From: Pelagomonas calceolata
Lineage: Eukaryota > Sar > Pelagophyceae > Pelagomonadales > Pelagomonadaceae
DNA length: 64,000 bases
Direction: 5' to 3'
Assembly (NCBI GenBank): GCA_918797485.1
Contig: CAKKNE010000002.1
Coordinates: 2,322,501 to 2,386,500, forward strand
The notes beneath the pieces are model-generated. The model was not told the DNA's origin, did not search any database, and was given only the letters and a program-made list of their open reading frames with translations. Below, one piece after another: positions 28,259 through 37,383 of the stretch. The translations under genes and the position numbers were made by a program. Numbering within the stretch: position 1 is the stretch's first letter; the number at the start of each line of letters is the position of its first letter.

Positions 28259-30607
28259 TTACGCGACGCCCTGGGGCGCCCCCTGCTGCGAGAGCATCGT
28301 CGCGACCGCACTCAGTTTGGAGAGGACCTCCTTGCGGAAGCGCGCCTGGTCGGCGCGGAGCTCCTCGAACTGCGCGCGCAGCCGCCCGTCGACGGCTTGC
28401 ACGGCGCCCGCGCCGCTCGCGTCGAGGCCCGCCGAGACGTTGTCGCGCAGGTCGGCGCCCTCGCTCGTCAGCGCGCCGCGCTGCGAGCCCGGGTCCTTGC
28501 AGGCGTGCGACACGAGGTTCGGCAGCGGGTGGAGCAGGTTCCAGTGCGACCGCGCCGACCGGCCCGTGCGCCGCGGCGTCGACGAGATCGACGACGTTAT
28601 GGGCCGGCGCGGCGTCCGGCGCGGCGTGGTCGTGCGCGACGACGGCGGCGTCGGCCCCGCCTGGGGCGCGTCCTCGGAGGAGTCGCTGCGCCGGCGGAAG
28701 AGCGCCTGGTTCGCGTCCTCGCGCGACGTCAGCGTCCGGCGCATCGTCACGAGCAGCGAGTTCGACGTCGCGTCGGCCTCGTCGGGCGTCGGCGGCGCCG
28801 AGTCCCCGGTCTGGGCGGGCTCGACGCGCCGCCGCCGCAGCGAGGGGAACCTCGACGACTTTCTGCGGGCCTTGAGGAGGTCGGCCGTGCGCAGCGCCGC
28901 GAGCACGTCGCGCTCCGACCGCCGTACCGCGTCGAACATGTCCGCGCGCGACAGCGTCCGGGCCTCCGTGATCATGATGGCCCGGATCGTCGCGTTGCGT
29001 TTGGCCGGCTCGGCCATCATCGCGCCCTCGCCGAAGAACTGGTTCCGCGAGAGCAGGGCGACGCGCCGCTGCCGCGCGCCGACCGACACCAAGACCTCGA
29101 CGGCGCCCCGTACCAAAAAGAACATGGCGTCGGCCTCGGAGCCCTGCCGGACCACGACGTCGCCGGGGCTGAAGTGCGCGATGTGCAGTTTCGCCGCGAT
29201 CGCGCGCAGCAGCGCGGGCGCCGCGGCGTCCTTGAGGAAGTTCACCTGCTCGAGGAAGTGCAGGTTCCTTTCCAGCGTCAGCTTCGACCGCAGCTCGAGC
29301 GTCAGCCCGTCGAGCAGCCGCTGCTCCTCCGTCAACGTAAGCGTATACCGCTGGGCCTTGGCCACGGCGTGCTCGCGGATCTCCTGCCTTAACCCCGCCG
29401 AGATCTTGTGCTCGTCCATGTATAAATTTAATTGGTGCATCGACTGCGCGAACTGGCGCTTCTTCCACTGGAGCTGGTCCCGCAAATGAATCATGGACGA
29501 CGTCCCGACCGTGAAGATGGCCGCGCCGACGATCATGACCACGATGCTCAGGCAGCGCTCCGCCGTCGACGCGCCGGCCACGTCTCCTAGCCCGACCGTC
29601 GTCACGATCATCACCGTCCAGTAAAAGGACGCGATGTAGTGGTCGACCTTGCTGCGGCCGTTCATGCCGTGGCGCGCGATCCACGTCGCCGGCCGGAAGT
29701 CGCCCTTGCGGTGCGCGTAGTACACGCAACTCCCGGACGCATCCCGCTCGGCGCACCTATCGTCTTGAAAACGGTTCTGCGACGCGACGAAGTAGAACGC
29801 GCACGCGAAGAAGTGGCAGAAGATGAGTGTAATTACGAGGAAGTTCAGCATCTGGAAGTAGTTCTGCGACATGATGAACGTGTACTCGAGGCGCGCGAGC
29901 ACCCGGTTCATCCGCAGAAACTTGAAGACCTTGAGCGCCCGCACGAGTCGCATCGACTTGAGGAGCTTAAAGTACCGCACGAAGTTCACGTCGCTATCGA
30001 GGCGCCGCCTCTCGTTGTCCGCCTTCGTCGGCGTCGCCAGCGCCACGATGTCCAACAACAGCGGCACGATCGCCGCGAAGTCCACGAGGAACCACGTCCG
30101 CAGGTATTCCGTGGCGATGTCCCTCCTGTCGGTCAGGAGGCGCCGGTGCACCTCCCGCCCCTCGACGTGCTCGACCTCGACGGCGGTGTTAAAGTTCAGG
30201 AAGATGTCCACCACGAAGAAGAAGTCCACGATCATCGTGAAGATCATGACCCCGTTCGGCTCGCCCGTCCGCGTCCACATGGCCACTTCGAAGCACTCGA
30301 CCACGGGCATCTGCACGGCCGCCACGAACAACAAAAAGAGCGTCGCCACGTCCCAGGACGACCGGAACGTCGCGAACGGGTGCAGCATGTACTTCGGGAA
30401 CTCGCGGTGCGCCTCCATCTCCTGGTTCTGGGCGCTCGAGCGCTGCATGAGGTTCGCGGGCAGCGGCGCGATGCCGTCCGTGTCGACCGTCGGGCTCTCG
30501 GCCTCCTTCTGCTCCCCGGGCGGCTCCCCCCTGGGCTCCTCCATGGTTACCCTGCCCTCGTGCGGTGCCTCGGGCTGCCCGCGCGGGCGCGCGTCGGTGG
30601 ATCCCAC
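28259..30607 (-). CDS. Voltage-gated K+-type channel with cyclic-nucleotide-binding domain
   Basis: A 782-residue six-helix channel of the EAG/HCN/plant Shaker-like superfamily. Seen: S1 (VATLFLLFVAAVQM), S2/S3 acidic helices (FFFVVDIFLNFN, FLVDFAAIVPLLL), S4 with regularly spaced Arg/Lys (RLVRALKVFKFLRMNRVLAR, about 220-239), S5, pore helix (YIASFYWTVMIVTTVGLGD, 324-342) and S6, a C-linker, then a cyclic-nucleotide-binding domain at about 465-570 (FSPGDVVVRQGSEAD..FLVRGAVEVL..FFGEGAMM). The selectivity filter reads TVGLGD, with Leu in place of the usual Tyr/Phe. The CNBD segment FGEGAMM is followed by EPAKRNATIRA, close to the RxA cyclic-nucleotide contact. The C-terminal 200 residues are Ser/Thr/Pro/Arg-rich. 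Single exon. Confidence 0.9.
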   Translation of the reverse strand: MGSTDARPRGQPEAPHEGRVTMEEPRGEPPGEQKEAESPTVDTDGIAPLPANLMQRSSAQNQEMEAHREFPKYMLHPFATFRSSWDVATLFLLFVAAVQMPVVECFEVAMWTRTGEPNGVMIFTMIVDFFFVVDIFLNFNTAVEVEHVEGREVHRRLLTDRRDIATEYLRTWFLVDFAAIVPLLLDIVALATPTKADNERRRLDSDVNFVRYFKLLKSMRLVRALKVFKFLRMNRVLARLEYTFIMSQNYFQMLNFLVITLIFCHFFACAFYFVASQNRFQDDRCAERDASGSCVYYAHRKGDFRPATWIARHGMNGRSKVDHYIASFYWTVMIVTTVGLGDVAGASTAERCLSIVVMIVGAAIFTVGTSSMIHLRDQLQWKKRQFAQSMHQLNLYMDEHKISAGLRQEIREHAVAKAQRYTLTLTEEQRLLDGLTLELRSKLTLERNLHFLEQVNFLKDAAAPALLRAIAAKLHIAHFSPGDVVVRQGSEADAMFFLVRGAVEVLVSVGARQRRVALLSRNQFFGEGAMMAEPAKRNATIRAIMITEARTLSRADMFDAVRRSERDVLAALRTADLLKARRKSSRFPSLRRRRVEPAQTGDSAPPTPDEADATSNSLLVTMRRTLTSREDANQALFRRRSDSSEDAPQAGPTPPSSRTTTPRRTPRRPITSSISSTPRRTGRSARSHWNLLHPLPNLVSHACKDPGSQRGALTSEGADLRDNVSAGLDASGAGAVQAVDGRLRAQFEELRADQARFRKEVLSKLSAVATMLSQQGAPQGVA

Positions 30608-30816
30608 TGGCTAGCAGCAATGCCAAGGCCCGACGAGGTCCGGATTCCGCTGCACCAGTGTGGTCCTTAATAGCGCCTCGCGCTCCGCTCTCTCCCGCTT
30701 TTCTACCTTTTGTTTTTTTGATATTTAAGTCCTCATGGAGCTCCTCCTAGGACTCGCATGGTCCCTACGACTCCGCGCGAGCGGTCCGCGAATAAGTGAA
30801 TTTGTGCTGAGGCTTT

Positions 30817-32022
30817 TTGCCAAGCCTCTCCGGCGCTGCACTCTTCACGGCACGGGATCGCTGCCTTTTTGCTGCCTTTCTTGGCTCACGCGTCTCTCAG
30901 TTGGCCACGATGCCCCGGCGCGCGGGACGGCGCGGCGGCCGGCGCGGCAGCGGCTCTCGACCACGGGGCCGGCCGTCGGTGAGCCCCGTGCGCCCCCGGG
31001 GGGCCGCGTCGCCACCCGTGATGCCAATAGGGATGTACGGCCAACCCGTCTACTACGCGCCGCCTATCGCTTACGCGCCGATGTACGCGGCGTCGGCGCC
31101 GCCGGCGCCCGGCGGCGGCAGCCCGCCGACGGGCTACTCGCAACAACCGTACGCGTCGGGCAGCCCGCCGCCAGGCTACTCGCCGCGCTCCGTCGCCGAG
31201 TGGCAGCGCTACTACGCGAAGCCCCAGCAGCCGTACCCCTACTACGGCGCCTACGCGTCGCCGCCCTACTCGCAGACGTCGTCGCCGCCGCCCTCGCCGC
31301 CGCAGCACGCGCCCTCCTACGCGGCGGTGCCGCCCCTGTCGCCCGAAGAGCCACCGCCGCCGCCGACCAGAAAGCGGAACCGCTATACGACGACCTATAA
31401 GCAGGGCCAGAGCGCCTTCCGCTTCAAAGGGACGGCTGCAAATATCCCTGCGACGCCGGCCGACGACGTCCAGCACTTCCCGGACGCGCGCGGGCGCCCG
31501 TCGGAGCGGTCGCCGCCGTCGAAGCGCGACGTGTCGCCCGTCGTCTCGCCGCGCGGGACGACGCGGTTCCGCATCAAGCCCGGCGCCTACGACAGCCTGT
31601 TTCCCTCGTCGCCGGACGCGGCCAACGATAACGTCTCCGTGGAGAAAAGCGACAATGCGGTGCCGCCGGCGCTGCTCGAGCGCTTCGAAGCCATGGACGC
31701 GGCCGAGACGCGCAAGCGCGCGGAGTCGGCGGATGCTCAGTCCGCCGCGTCGAGCCCGCGAACGATCGCGTCGCCGGGCACGACGCCGCCGGCCTCGCCG
31801 CCCTCACAACCGCGGCCCGTCTGGTCCGGCGCGTGCGACGACAACGCTTCGTGGGCGGAGGAGCCGGCGCCGGCAGAGCCCGGATTAGTGCATCGCGGGG
31901 AGATATTTTTTTCGCCAGGCAAGCCTGAAGTGGTTCCGACGCCGCGCGGCAGCCGCGGGTCCAAGTTCGACCTGCCGTCGCCGTCGACGGCGCTCGGGGC
32001 GCTCCAGAACGACCTCTTCTAG
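30817..32022 (+). CDS. Pro/Tyr-rich unknown protein
   Basis: A 401-residue frame; the ATG at 30910 (MPRRAGRRGGRRGSGS) is an equally likely start. Residues 70-180 are a low-complexity region rich in Pro, Tyr, Gly and Ser (YSQQPYASGSPPPGYSPRS and similar). The rest is also disordered-looking, with Ser/Pro phosphorylation-type sites (SPR, SPG, TPP). A basic segment, KRNRYTTTYKQGQSAFRFKG, lies in the middle. Possibly an RNA-binding or scaffold protein; no domain recognised. Codon bias matches neighbours and the frame is long, which supports it as a gene. Confidence 0.6.
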   Translation: MPSLSGAALFTARDRCLFAAFLGSRVSQLATMPRRAGRRGGRRGSGSRPRGRPSVSPVRPRGAASPPVMPIGMYGQPVYYAPPIAYAPMYAASAPPAPGGGSPPTGYSQQPYASGSPPPGYSPRSVAEWQRYYAKPQQPYPYYGAYASPPYSQTSSPPPSPPQHAPSYAAVPPLSPEEPPPPPTRKRNRYTTTYKQGQSAFRFKGTAANIPATPADDVQHFPDARGRPSERSPPSKRDVSPVVSPRGTTRFRIKPGAYDSLFPSSPDAANDNVSVEKSDNAVPPALLERFEAMDAAETRKRAESADAQSAASSPRTIASPGTTPPASPPSQPRPVWSGACDDNASWAEEPAPAEPGLVHRGEIFFSPGKPEVVPTPRGSRGSKFDLPSPSTALGALQNDLF

Positions 32023-32144
32023 GTCCTAATATACCATCGTGTTTTCTAGAGGTGTCTTCGTAGGCCGATCCGTGGTGTTCCTCTCGACCGCGCGACGACC
32101 CCGGGCCGGAGCAGTAAGCGTCTCACAGATGATGATATTTACAA

Positions 32145-34176
32145 CTAGGTGGGCAGCGGCCTGCCCTTGGTGACGTCGAGGTTTCGGATCTGGATCGTGC
32201 CCAGGATCTGCTCGGGCAGCTCGTCGTCGCGCTTGCCCTCGATCACGAACGAGATGTCCACCACGAGGGCCTTGGCGTATCCCCCGCAGAGCCGGACGAC
32301 GCCCGCGGCGATCTGCGAGCTGCCGATGTCGATGTCGATCTCGAGGTAGTCCGCGCCTGTGCGCAAATCAAACAGTAAGTCGGGTGCACGGCGACAACGC
32401 GACCTTGATGACTGAATCGAGTGGTGCAAGACCCACACTGCCACACCATCGAGCTGGCGTCACGTCGATGGCGTGGAGGTCATGAGACGATCGAGTGGTG
32501 CAAGACCCACACTGCCACACCATCGAGCTGGCGTCACGTCGATGGAGACGCGCCGCGACAATTTGATTTATGCACAGGTCCGCGCCGCGCCAGTACCACT
32601 GCTTGAGCTGCTTGCCGAGGACCGCGGGCCGCTGCCCGACGGCCTTGCGCACGACCCAGTTCGAGTCCAGCATGCGCGGCGTCAGCTTGAAGCGCGCGTC
32701 GCGATAGGTGTCGTCGTCCCCGAAGAAGAAGGGCCGCGCGACGCGGCCGAGCGGCGTCGCCTGATCTTTCAGCGCGGCCGGGTCCTTGCAGACGTAGTAC
32801 ATGGCCAGCGTGTAGGCCGGCGGGCCGGGCACGACGAGCGTCACGACCATCGTGAACGCGTCGCAGCCCTCGTAGGCCTTCCGCGCGAGCGCGAGCCGGT
32901 TCCGCGGGTGGCCGCAGACATGCAAACCCTTCCGCTCGCCGTCGTCCGCCTCGATGCCGGCGGGGTCGCGGTGCCACAGGAGGTCGACGGCCGCGAGCGC
33001 GAACTGCGCGTCGCCGCGGTTCAGGACCTTGATCCGGTCGCGCAGGTAGTTCGCGCCGCGCACGGGGAACGTGTCCGCGCGCGGCGACGACCAGTAGCGC
33101 TTGCCGCACGTCGGCGTCGCGTCGTGCAGCGCCCGCGCCCAGGGCCGCCACGCCGCGTTCTCGTCCGCCTCGTCCGCCTCCTCCACGAAGGCCGCCTCGG
33201 CCTCGTCGTCGTCGTCGTCCTCGGCCGTCGCGAAGCGGTCGAGCTCGACCCGCGCGCGCGCGCCGACGTCCACGAAGCGCCGCGCCTCGGCCGCGTCCTT
33301 GGCCGCGAGGCCCAGCAGCGCGACGCGCCGCGCGATGGCGTCGAGCCGCTCGGCCGCGAGCGGCCGCCGCGCCACGGCGACGGCCTCGCAGTCGAGGGCC
33401 ACGCCGTCCCAGTCCTGGCCCTCGCGCACGCGGAACGTCGCCTTCGTCGACACGTCGTCGCCGTCGGAGAAGTGCGCCTCGAGCGACGCGCCCCACGGCT
33501 CCGCCGTCGCCAGGCAGGGGACGCTCTCGTCCGGGCCCGTGGCGAGGGCCGCGCCGCGCCGCGGCGCCTGGACGCGTGTTATGCGGCCGCCCGGCGCCGC
33601 GTGGACGCACTCCTTGACGGCCCGGATCAGGTCGTCGCGCGTCGACCGCACGGACGCGGCGCACCGGCGGACGCTCGACTCCTGCGCGCGGCGCCGGCGG
33701 GCGCCCGGCTCGAGCGCCGCGCAGCTCGCGACGTGCTGCCGCCACGTCTCCGCGCGCCGGCGCGACGTCGCCGCGAGCAGCACCTTCGCGCCGCCGGCGC
33801 GCTGCACGCGCGGCGCGACGGCCGCGAGCAGCGCGGCAGCGAGCGCGAGCAGCGCGGCGCCGGCGAGGGCGAGGCTCGCCGTCGCCGCCGCGCCGGCGGC
33901 GAGCGCGGCCGCCGCCGCCGCCGGCAGGAACGACCGCGGCGGCGGCGCGTCCGTGACGACGGAAAACCGGTGCGTGCCGTCGCGCGCGCCGTCGACTCTG
34001 CCGACAGACGCACCGCGGAGCTGAAGGACACAACACGGGGCATCAAACTTCTCATCCGTAAAACAGAAAAGCTGGCGCTCGTCGACGGCCAGCACGACGT
34101 AGGCGCGCGCCCACTCTGGCCGCTGCGTTTGGGCATTTTTTTGACGGATGAGGAGCTCGCCTTGCTGGGTGGTCAT
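32145..34176 (-). CDS. PH / EDR2-C (DUF1336) domain protein, split by an introner
   Basis: Exon 1 is 34176-32586 and exon 2 is 32356-32145, giving 600 residues (phase-1 intron). The N-terminal 100 residues resemble a PH domain (GELLIRQKNAQTQRPEWARA, then YVVLAVDERQLFCFTDE), interrupted by a strongly hydrophobic Ala/Leu stretch (about 80-120) that may be a membrane segment. The C-terminal 230 residues match the plant EDR2 C-terminal domain: FPVRGANYLRDRIKVLN, FKLTPRMLDSNWVVRKAVG, and after splicing GADYLEIDIDIGSSQIAAGV..., ending in LPEQILGTIQIRNLD. Proteins of this type bind lipids at ER, Golgi or endosomal membranes. The EDR2 core motif is only complete after removal of the introner. Confidence 0.88.
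32357..32577 (-). mobile_element. Introner 2 (subfamily B) with an internal duplication
   Basis: 221 bp with terminal inverted repeats CTGTGCGCAAATCAAA / TTTGATTTATGCACAG and a perfect 8-bp target duplication GTCCGCGC at 32349-32356 and 32578-32585. On the gene strand the duplication reads GCGCGGAC, so the inferred intron (32585-32357) is GC-AG. Inside it a 56-bp segment (32416-32471) is repeated with a 74-bp period (32490-32545). Each copy contains the ATCGAGCTGGCGTCACGTCG hairpin-like core. Confidence 0.9.
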
Positions 34177-34476
34177 ATTTGTTGGAAGTGTTATTGCTGC
34201 CCAGCGGTTTTATCTCCGAGCGCTGCACCAGGAGCACCGTTTGCGGCTTCGTATCGATGTGTGCTCGTCGTGTGAACTGTTCACGCGCGCGCGGCGCGCG
34301 GCGCGCAGGCTAAGCCTCCCCGGCGCGCCGGCTCATCATCCTCCGCGCCGGGATCGCAGCTAACCCATCGTGGAGGGGTCGGAGAGGGTATGAAGGGTCG
34401 GGACGTGCAATCCACGCGTCTTCGGCGCCCTTTTCACGGGTTTTGTCTAAATGAGGATTGGCTCAAAGACGGCAAA
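34177..34476. other. Divergent promoter spacer without a recognisable gene
   Basis: 300 bp head-to-head spacer between the EDR2-like gene and the PsaI-like gene. It contains a GCGCG-rich run (34285-34305) and no conserved motif that I recognise. Confidence 0.4.
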
Positions 34477-35058
34477 ATGGCATCGCGAACGCTCGTAGCA
34501 GCTTGTCTGCTTTCCGTGGCGGCTGCGTACAGTCCCAGCGTCCACCTGGCGAACTCCGCTACTGAAATGATTGGGTAGCCGTCGTGTACAAGCTGGAGTA
34601 GTAGAGCGCCAGCCGGCGGGCTATTTAGGGCCGCGAAGGCACAGCGAGCACACCAATTGCCGCCACGCGACCGCGCGGCCACTGCTCATGCAGCGAGAAG
34701 CGGTCGCGAGACTGAGGCTTCGCACGGCGAGACGTCCGCCGCGCCGCCGCCGACTCGGACGCTTCTTAACCGCTTCCTGGACACCACCCTAAACGCCCCT
34801 ACCCCGCCGCGCAGGTTCGTCGCGCCGCAGGGCGCCGTCGCACGAAGCGCGCCGCTCCTCGCGGAGAAGGCCGCGTCCTCGGTGAGCGTCGCGCAGGTCG
34901 GCCAGGCCGCCGCCGCGACGACGCTGCTCGCCGCGCTGCCGGCGAACGCGTTCTCGGCGGCCTACCTGCCGGCGATCCTCGTGCCCGTCATGTGCCTGGT
35001 CATGCCGGTCCTCGGCATGGGCCTTTTCACCCTCCTCACGCAGAAGGAGGAGATCTAG
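34477..35058 (+). CDS. PsaI-like photosystem I subunit VIII, nucleus-encoded precursor
   Basis: Exon 1 is 34477-34574 and exon 2 is 34815-35058, giving 113 residues. The leader has three parts: an ER signal (MASRTLVAACLLSVAAAYSP), a Ser/Ala/Lys transit-like region, and a hydrophobic thylakoid-type segment ending ALPANA. The mature part of about 36 residues reads FSAAYLPAILVPVMCLVMPV then LGMGLFTLLTQKEEI, which parallels PsaI (SYLP-x-ILVP-x-G..P...G-LF), a single-helix PSI subunit that helps bind PsaL. The 240-bp GT-AG intron joins EMIG to FVAP and removes an in-frame stop. Targeting and mature sequence agree, so I am fairly confident. PsaI is usually plastid-encoded in red-lineage algae. Confidence 0.72.
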
Positions 35059-35391
35059 GTGTTCCGAGCTGTAAAATTGGAGGTTCCCAAAATCGACTTC
35101 CTGCTGCTCCCTTACAGTTAGGCAGCTGGCACTCGTCTCACAATAATGCTGCGCGGCTAATTAAATCGTCGAAAAACAGGTTTTGTGAGCCAAAGTCGCG
35201 CCCGTCGCTGCCTTGCCATACGCCTCCACGTGCTCGCTGTATTGATTCTGACCTGTTTTTAGCGTGCAAGCAGTGGGGCGAACTTATTACGGTACACCGC
35301 TGCCGCAACAGCAGCGACAGAGCGACAGACACTTTGCTGCCGTCGCCGCGGCCGCGTGTCTCGGTGCCGCAAGCGCCGCGACGCGTAAGCG
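35059..35391. other. Promoter spacer of the RPB8 gene
   Basis: 333 bp with AT-rich patches (35155-35185) and the inverted CAGCAGCGACAG/GTTTTT-type sequence around 35260-35330. No coding potential or repeat recognised. Confidence 0.4.
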
Positions 35392-35832
35392 ATGGCCGGC
35401 GTCGTCTTCCAGGACGATTTCGAGGTCGCGCAAATCAACCCGGAGGGCGCCAAGTTCGAGAAGGTGAATCGTCTCGTGTGCAAGGGCGTCGTCTACGAGA
35501 TCGAGTTCCTGATCGACGTGAACTCCGAACTCTTTGAGTGCGAGGAGGGCGACAAGCTCACGGTCGCGCTCGCGACGTCGCTGAGCGTGGACGGCGTCTC
35601 CGAGGCGAAGGCGATCGACTACGCGCGCGGCGCCAAGGCCTCGCTGCTGGACCAGTTCGACTACGCCATGCACGGCACGGTGTACAAGTTCGAGCACGTA
35701 AAAGACACGAAGGTGGAGGCTTACGTGTCGCACGGCGGGCTGCTCGCGCGGTTCCGCGGCGACCAGCGGCATCTGAAGAAGCTGAAGGTCGACGCGGAGG
35801 TGTACACGCTGCTGCGCAAGGGGTCGGCATAG
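35392..35832 (+). CDS. RPB8: RNA polymerase I/II/III shared subunit RPB8 (RPABC3)
   Basis: A 146-residue protein of the exact family length. It begins MAGVVFQDDFEVAQINPEGA, followed by FEKVNRLVCKG, the conserved FLIDVNSELFECEEGDKLTV and ALATSLSVDG, and ends with the strands LLARFRGDQRHLKKLKVDAE. RPB8 is an OB-fold subunit common to the three nuclear RNA polymerases. Single exon, ATG in the context gcgATGg. This housekeeping gene confirms the window is nuclear DNA. Confidence 0.92.
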   Translation: MAGVVFQDDFEVAQINPEGAKFEKVNRLVCKGVVYEIEFLIDVNSELFECEEGDKLTVALATSLSVDGVSEAKAIDYARGAKASLLDQFDYAMHGTVYKFEHVKDTKVEAYVSHGGLLARFRGDQRHLKKLKVDAEVYTLLRKGSA

Positions 35833-35871
35833 CGTCGCTTTAAGTTTAGTCTCGTAGTGGATAGAGTGGTG

Positions 35872-36386
35872 CCAAAAGGTTCTTTAAAGAACCTTTTGGA
35901 ATAGGGGCAACCCGCACCTTTTTTAAAGATTGCACGTGAGGTTCTGAGAAACTTTTCGGGACCTCGCGTCAGATCATGAAAGGTTTCTGAGAACCAAAAG
36001 ACCCCTTACATTTTTGTTTATAATGAGGTGTAAGGGGTCTGGAGGTTCTGAGAAACTTTTCGGGACCATCGGCGAATGAGATGACGACTGCCCGAAAGGT
36101 TTCTTAGGTCCCGAAATCAGAACCTCCAGACCCCCCACACCTCATTATAAACAAAAATGTAAGGGGTCTTTTGGTTCTCAGAAACCTTTCAGGATCTGAC
36201 GCGCAGGGGCGCGCGGGTTCCCCCAAACCTAAGGCACGCGCGAACCTGGATGGTGGCCTGAAGTTAGCGCGAACCCTAGGCGCACGTGCGCGGTCGATTC
36301 CGGCCACGTGCGGGTTGGTCACGTGCAATCTTTAAAAAAGGTGCGGGTTGCCCCTATTCCAAAAGGTTCTTTAAAGAACCTTTTGG
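35872..36386. mobile_element. Fold-back (MITE-like) element
   Basis: A 515-bp inverted-repeat element. Each end is the same 28-bp perfect palindrome with half site CCAAAAGGTTCTTT (35872-35899 and 36359-36386). The arms continue inverted through GGGGCAACCCGCACC and TTTAAAGATTGCACGTG. A second, inner inverted repeat (about 35985-36060 against 36110-36190) contains ATTTTTGTTTATAATGAGGT and its complement. GGTG directly abuts both ends and may be a short target duplication. There is no coding capacity. It lies between RPB8 and a secreted protein gene and would be non-autonomous. Confidence 0.85.
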
Positions 36387-36623
36387 GGTGGAAGAGAGGA
36401 GTATGAAGAGAGGCCCACAAGCTCGCGCGCGATGACGCGAACCTGCCGCGTCCACGCACACGCTGCCCGGCCCGGAAGACTCTTCCGGACCCGTCCACGG
36501 GCGTCGACGGCGCGCTCCGCGGACGACGCGCGCCGCGCACAAGTCCGCTGCAGACATCTTCGAGCTTCGCCTCTGTTAAGGGCCAAAAGCGCCGCGTCGC
36601 GAGCGGAGGGCTGCCGCGCCGCG

Positions 36624-37277
36624 ATGGCGCGCTACTACGGCGCGGCCCTGGCGGCGCTGGCCGTCGCCGGCGCCCAGGACGTCTCCCGGGAGTGCAAGAT
36701 GAAATGTAACGAGGCGCTGGGCAACCTGCCGCAGGCCCTGGACTGCCGCGACTGGCGCATGATGCTGCCCCGGCCCAAGGTCGGAAAGGCGTGCACGCAG
36801 GCGTACGACGACGCCGCCTTCGCGGTCTGCACGGCGCGGTGCGAGGGCCGCGAGCCGCCGCGCAAGGAGGCGTTGACGGGCAACTTCTGCCGCGAGTACA
36901 CCGCCAAGACGCCGAAGCCCACGATGGGCAAGAGCTGCCGGAGCGGCTACGCCAAGGGCTTCGACAAGGGGCTCTTAATTGACGTGGGCCGGAGCGCGCC
37001 GGAGCCGGCCAAGCCGGAACCGAAGCGCGCGCCGGAGCCCGAGCCCGAGCCCGAGCCGGAAAAGCGGGAGGCGCCGCCGTCGCCGGAGCCCGCGAGCACC
37101 GAGCCCAAGCTGCTCGTTTCGCTGCCTGTTACGGTTGACGACCAGGAGATTTACCTCCAGGTCTTCGAGGGCGAGGACCACATGAAGAAGATCGAGGCCT
37201 TCTGCATGCAGTACATGGCCGACAGCTCGAGCTCGTGCGTGACGCAGCTCACGCCCCACGTCGAGAAGAAGCTCTAG
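36624..37277 (+). CDS. Secreted Cys-rich protein with a Pro-Glu hinge
   Basis: A 217-residue protein from the ATG at 36624; an open frame continues upstream but lacks a signal. A signal peptide (MARYYGAALAALAVAGAQD) is followed by a Cys-rich domain with eight cysteines (CKMKCN, CRDW, CTQAYDDAAFAVCTARC, C..YTAK, CRSGYAKGF). A linker of Pro/Glu/Lys repeats (EPEPEPEPEP) leads to a C-terminal beta-type domain (LLVSLPVTVDDQEIYLQVFE) with two more Cys. It is probably extracellular or in the endomembrane lumen. No family named. Confidence 0.7.
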   Translation: MARYYGAALAALAVAGAQDVSRECKMKCNEALGNLPQALDCRDWRMMLPRPKVGKACTQAYDDAAFAVCTARCEGREPPRKEALTGNFCREYTAKTPKPTMGKSCRSGYAKGFDKGLLIDVGRSAPEPAKPEPKRAPEPEPEPEPEKREAPPSPEPASTEPKLLVSLPVTVDDQEIYLQVFEGEDHMKKIEAFCMQYMADSSSSCVTQLTPHVEKKL

Positions 37278-37383
37278 CCGCCCGGTCGTCCGACCGCCGC
37301 CCCCGGGTAACGACCGTGTGTCAATACTTCTTCCCATGATTATGTGCACTCGGAAAATTTCGTCGGATGCGCCGGGTGTCGAG

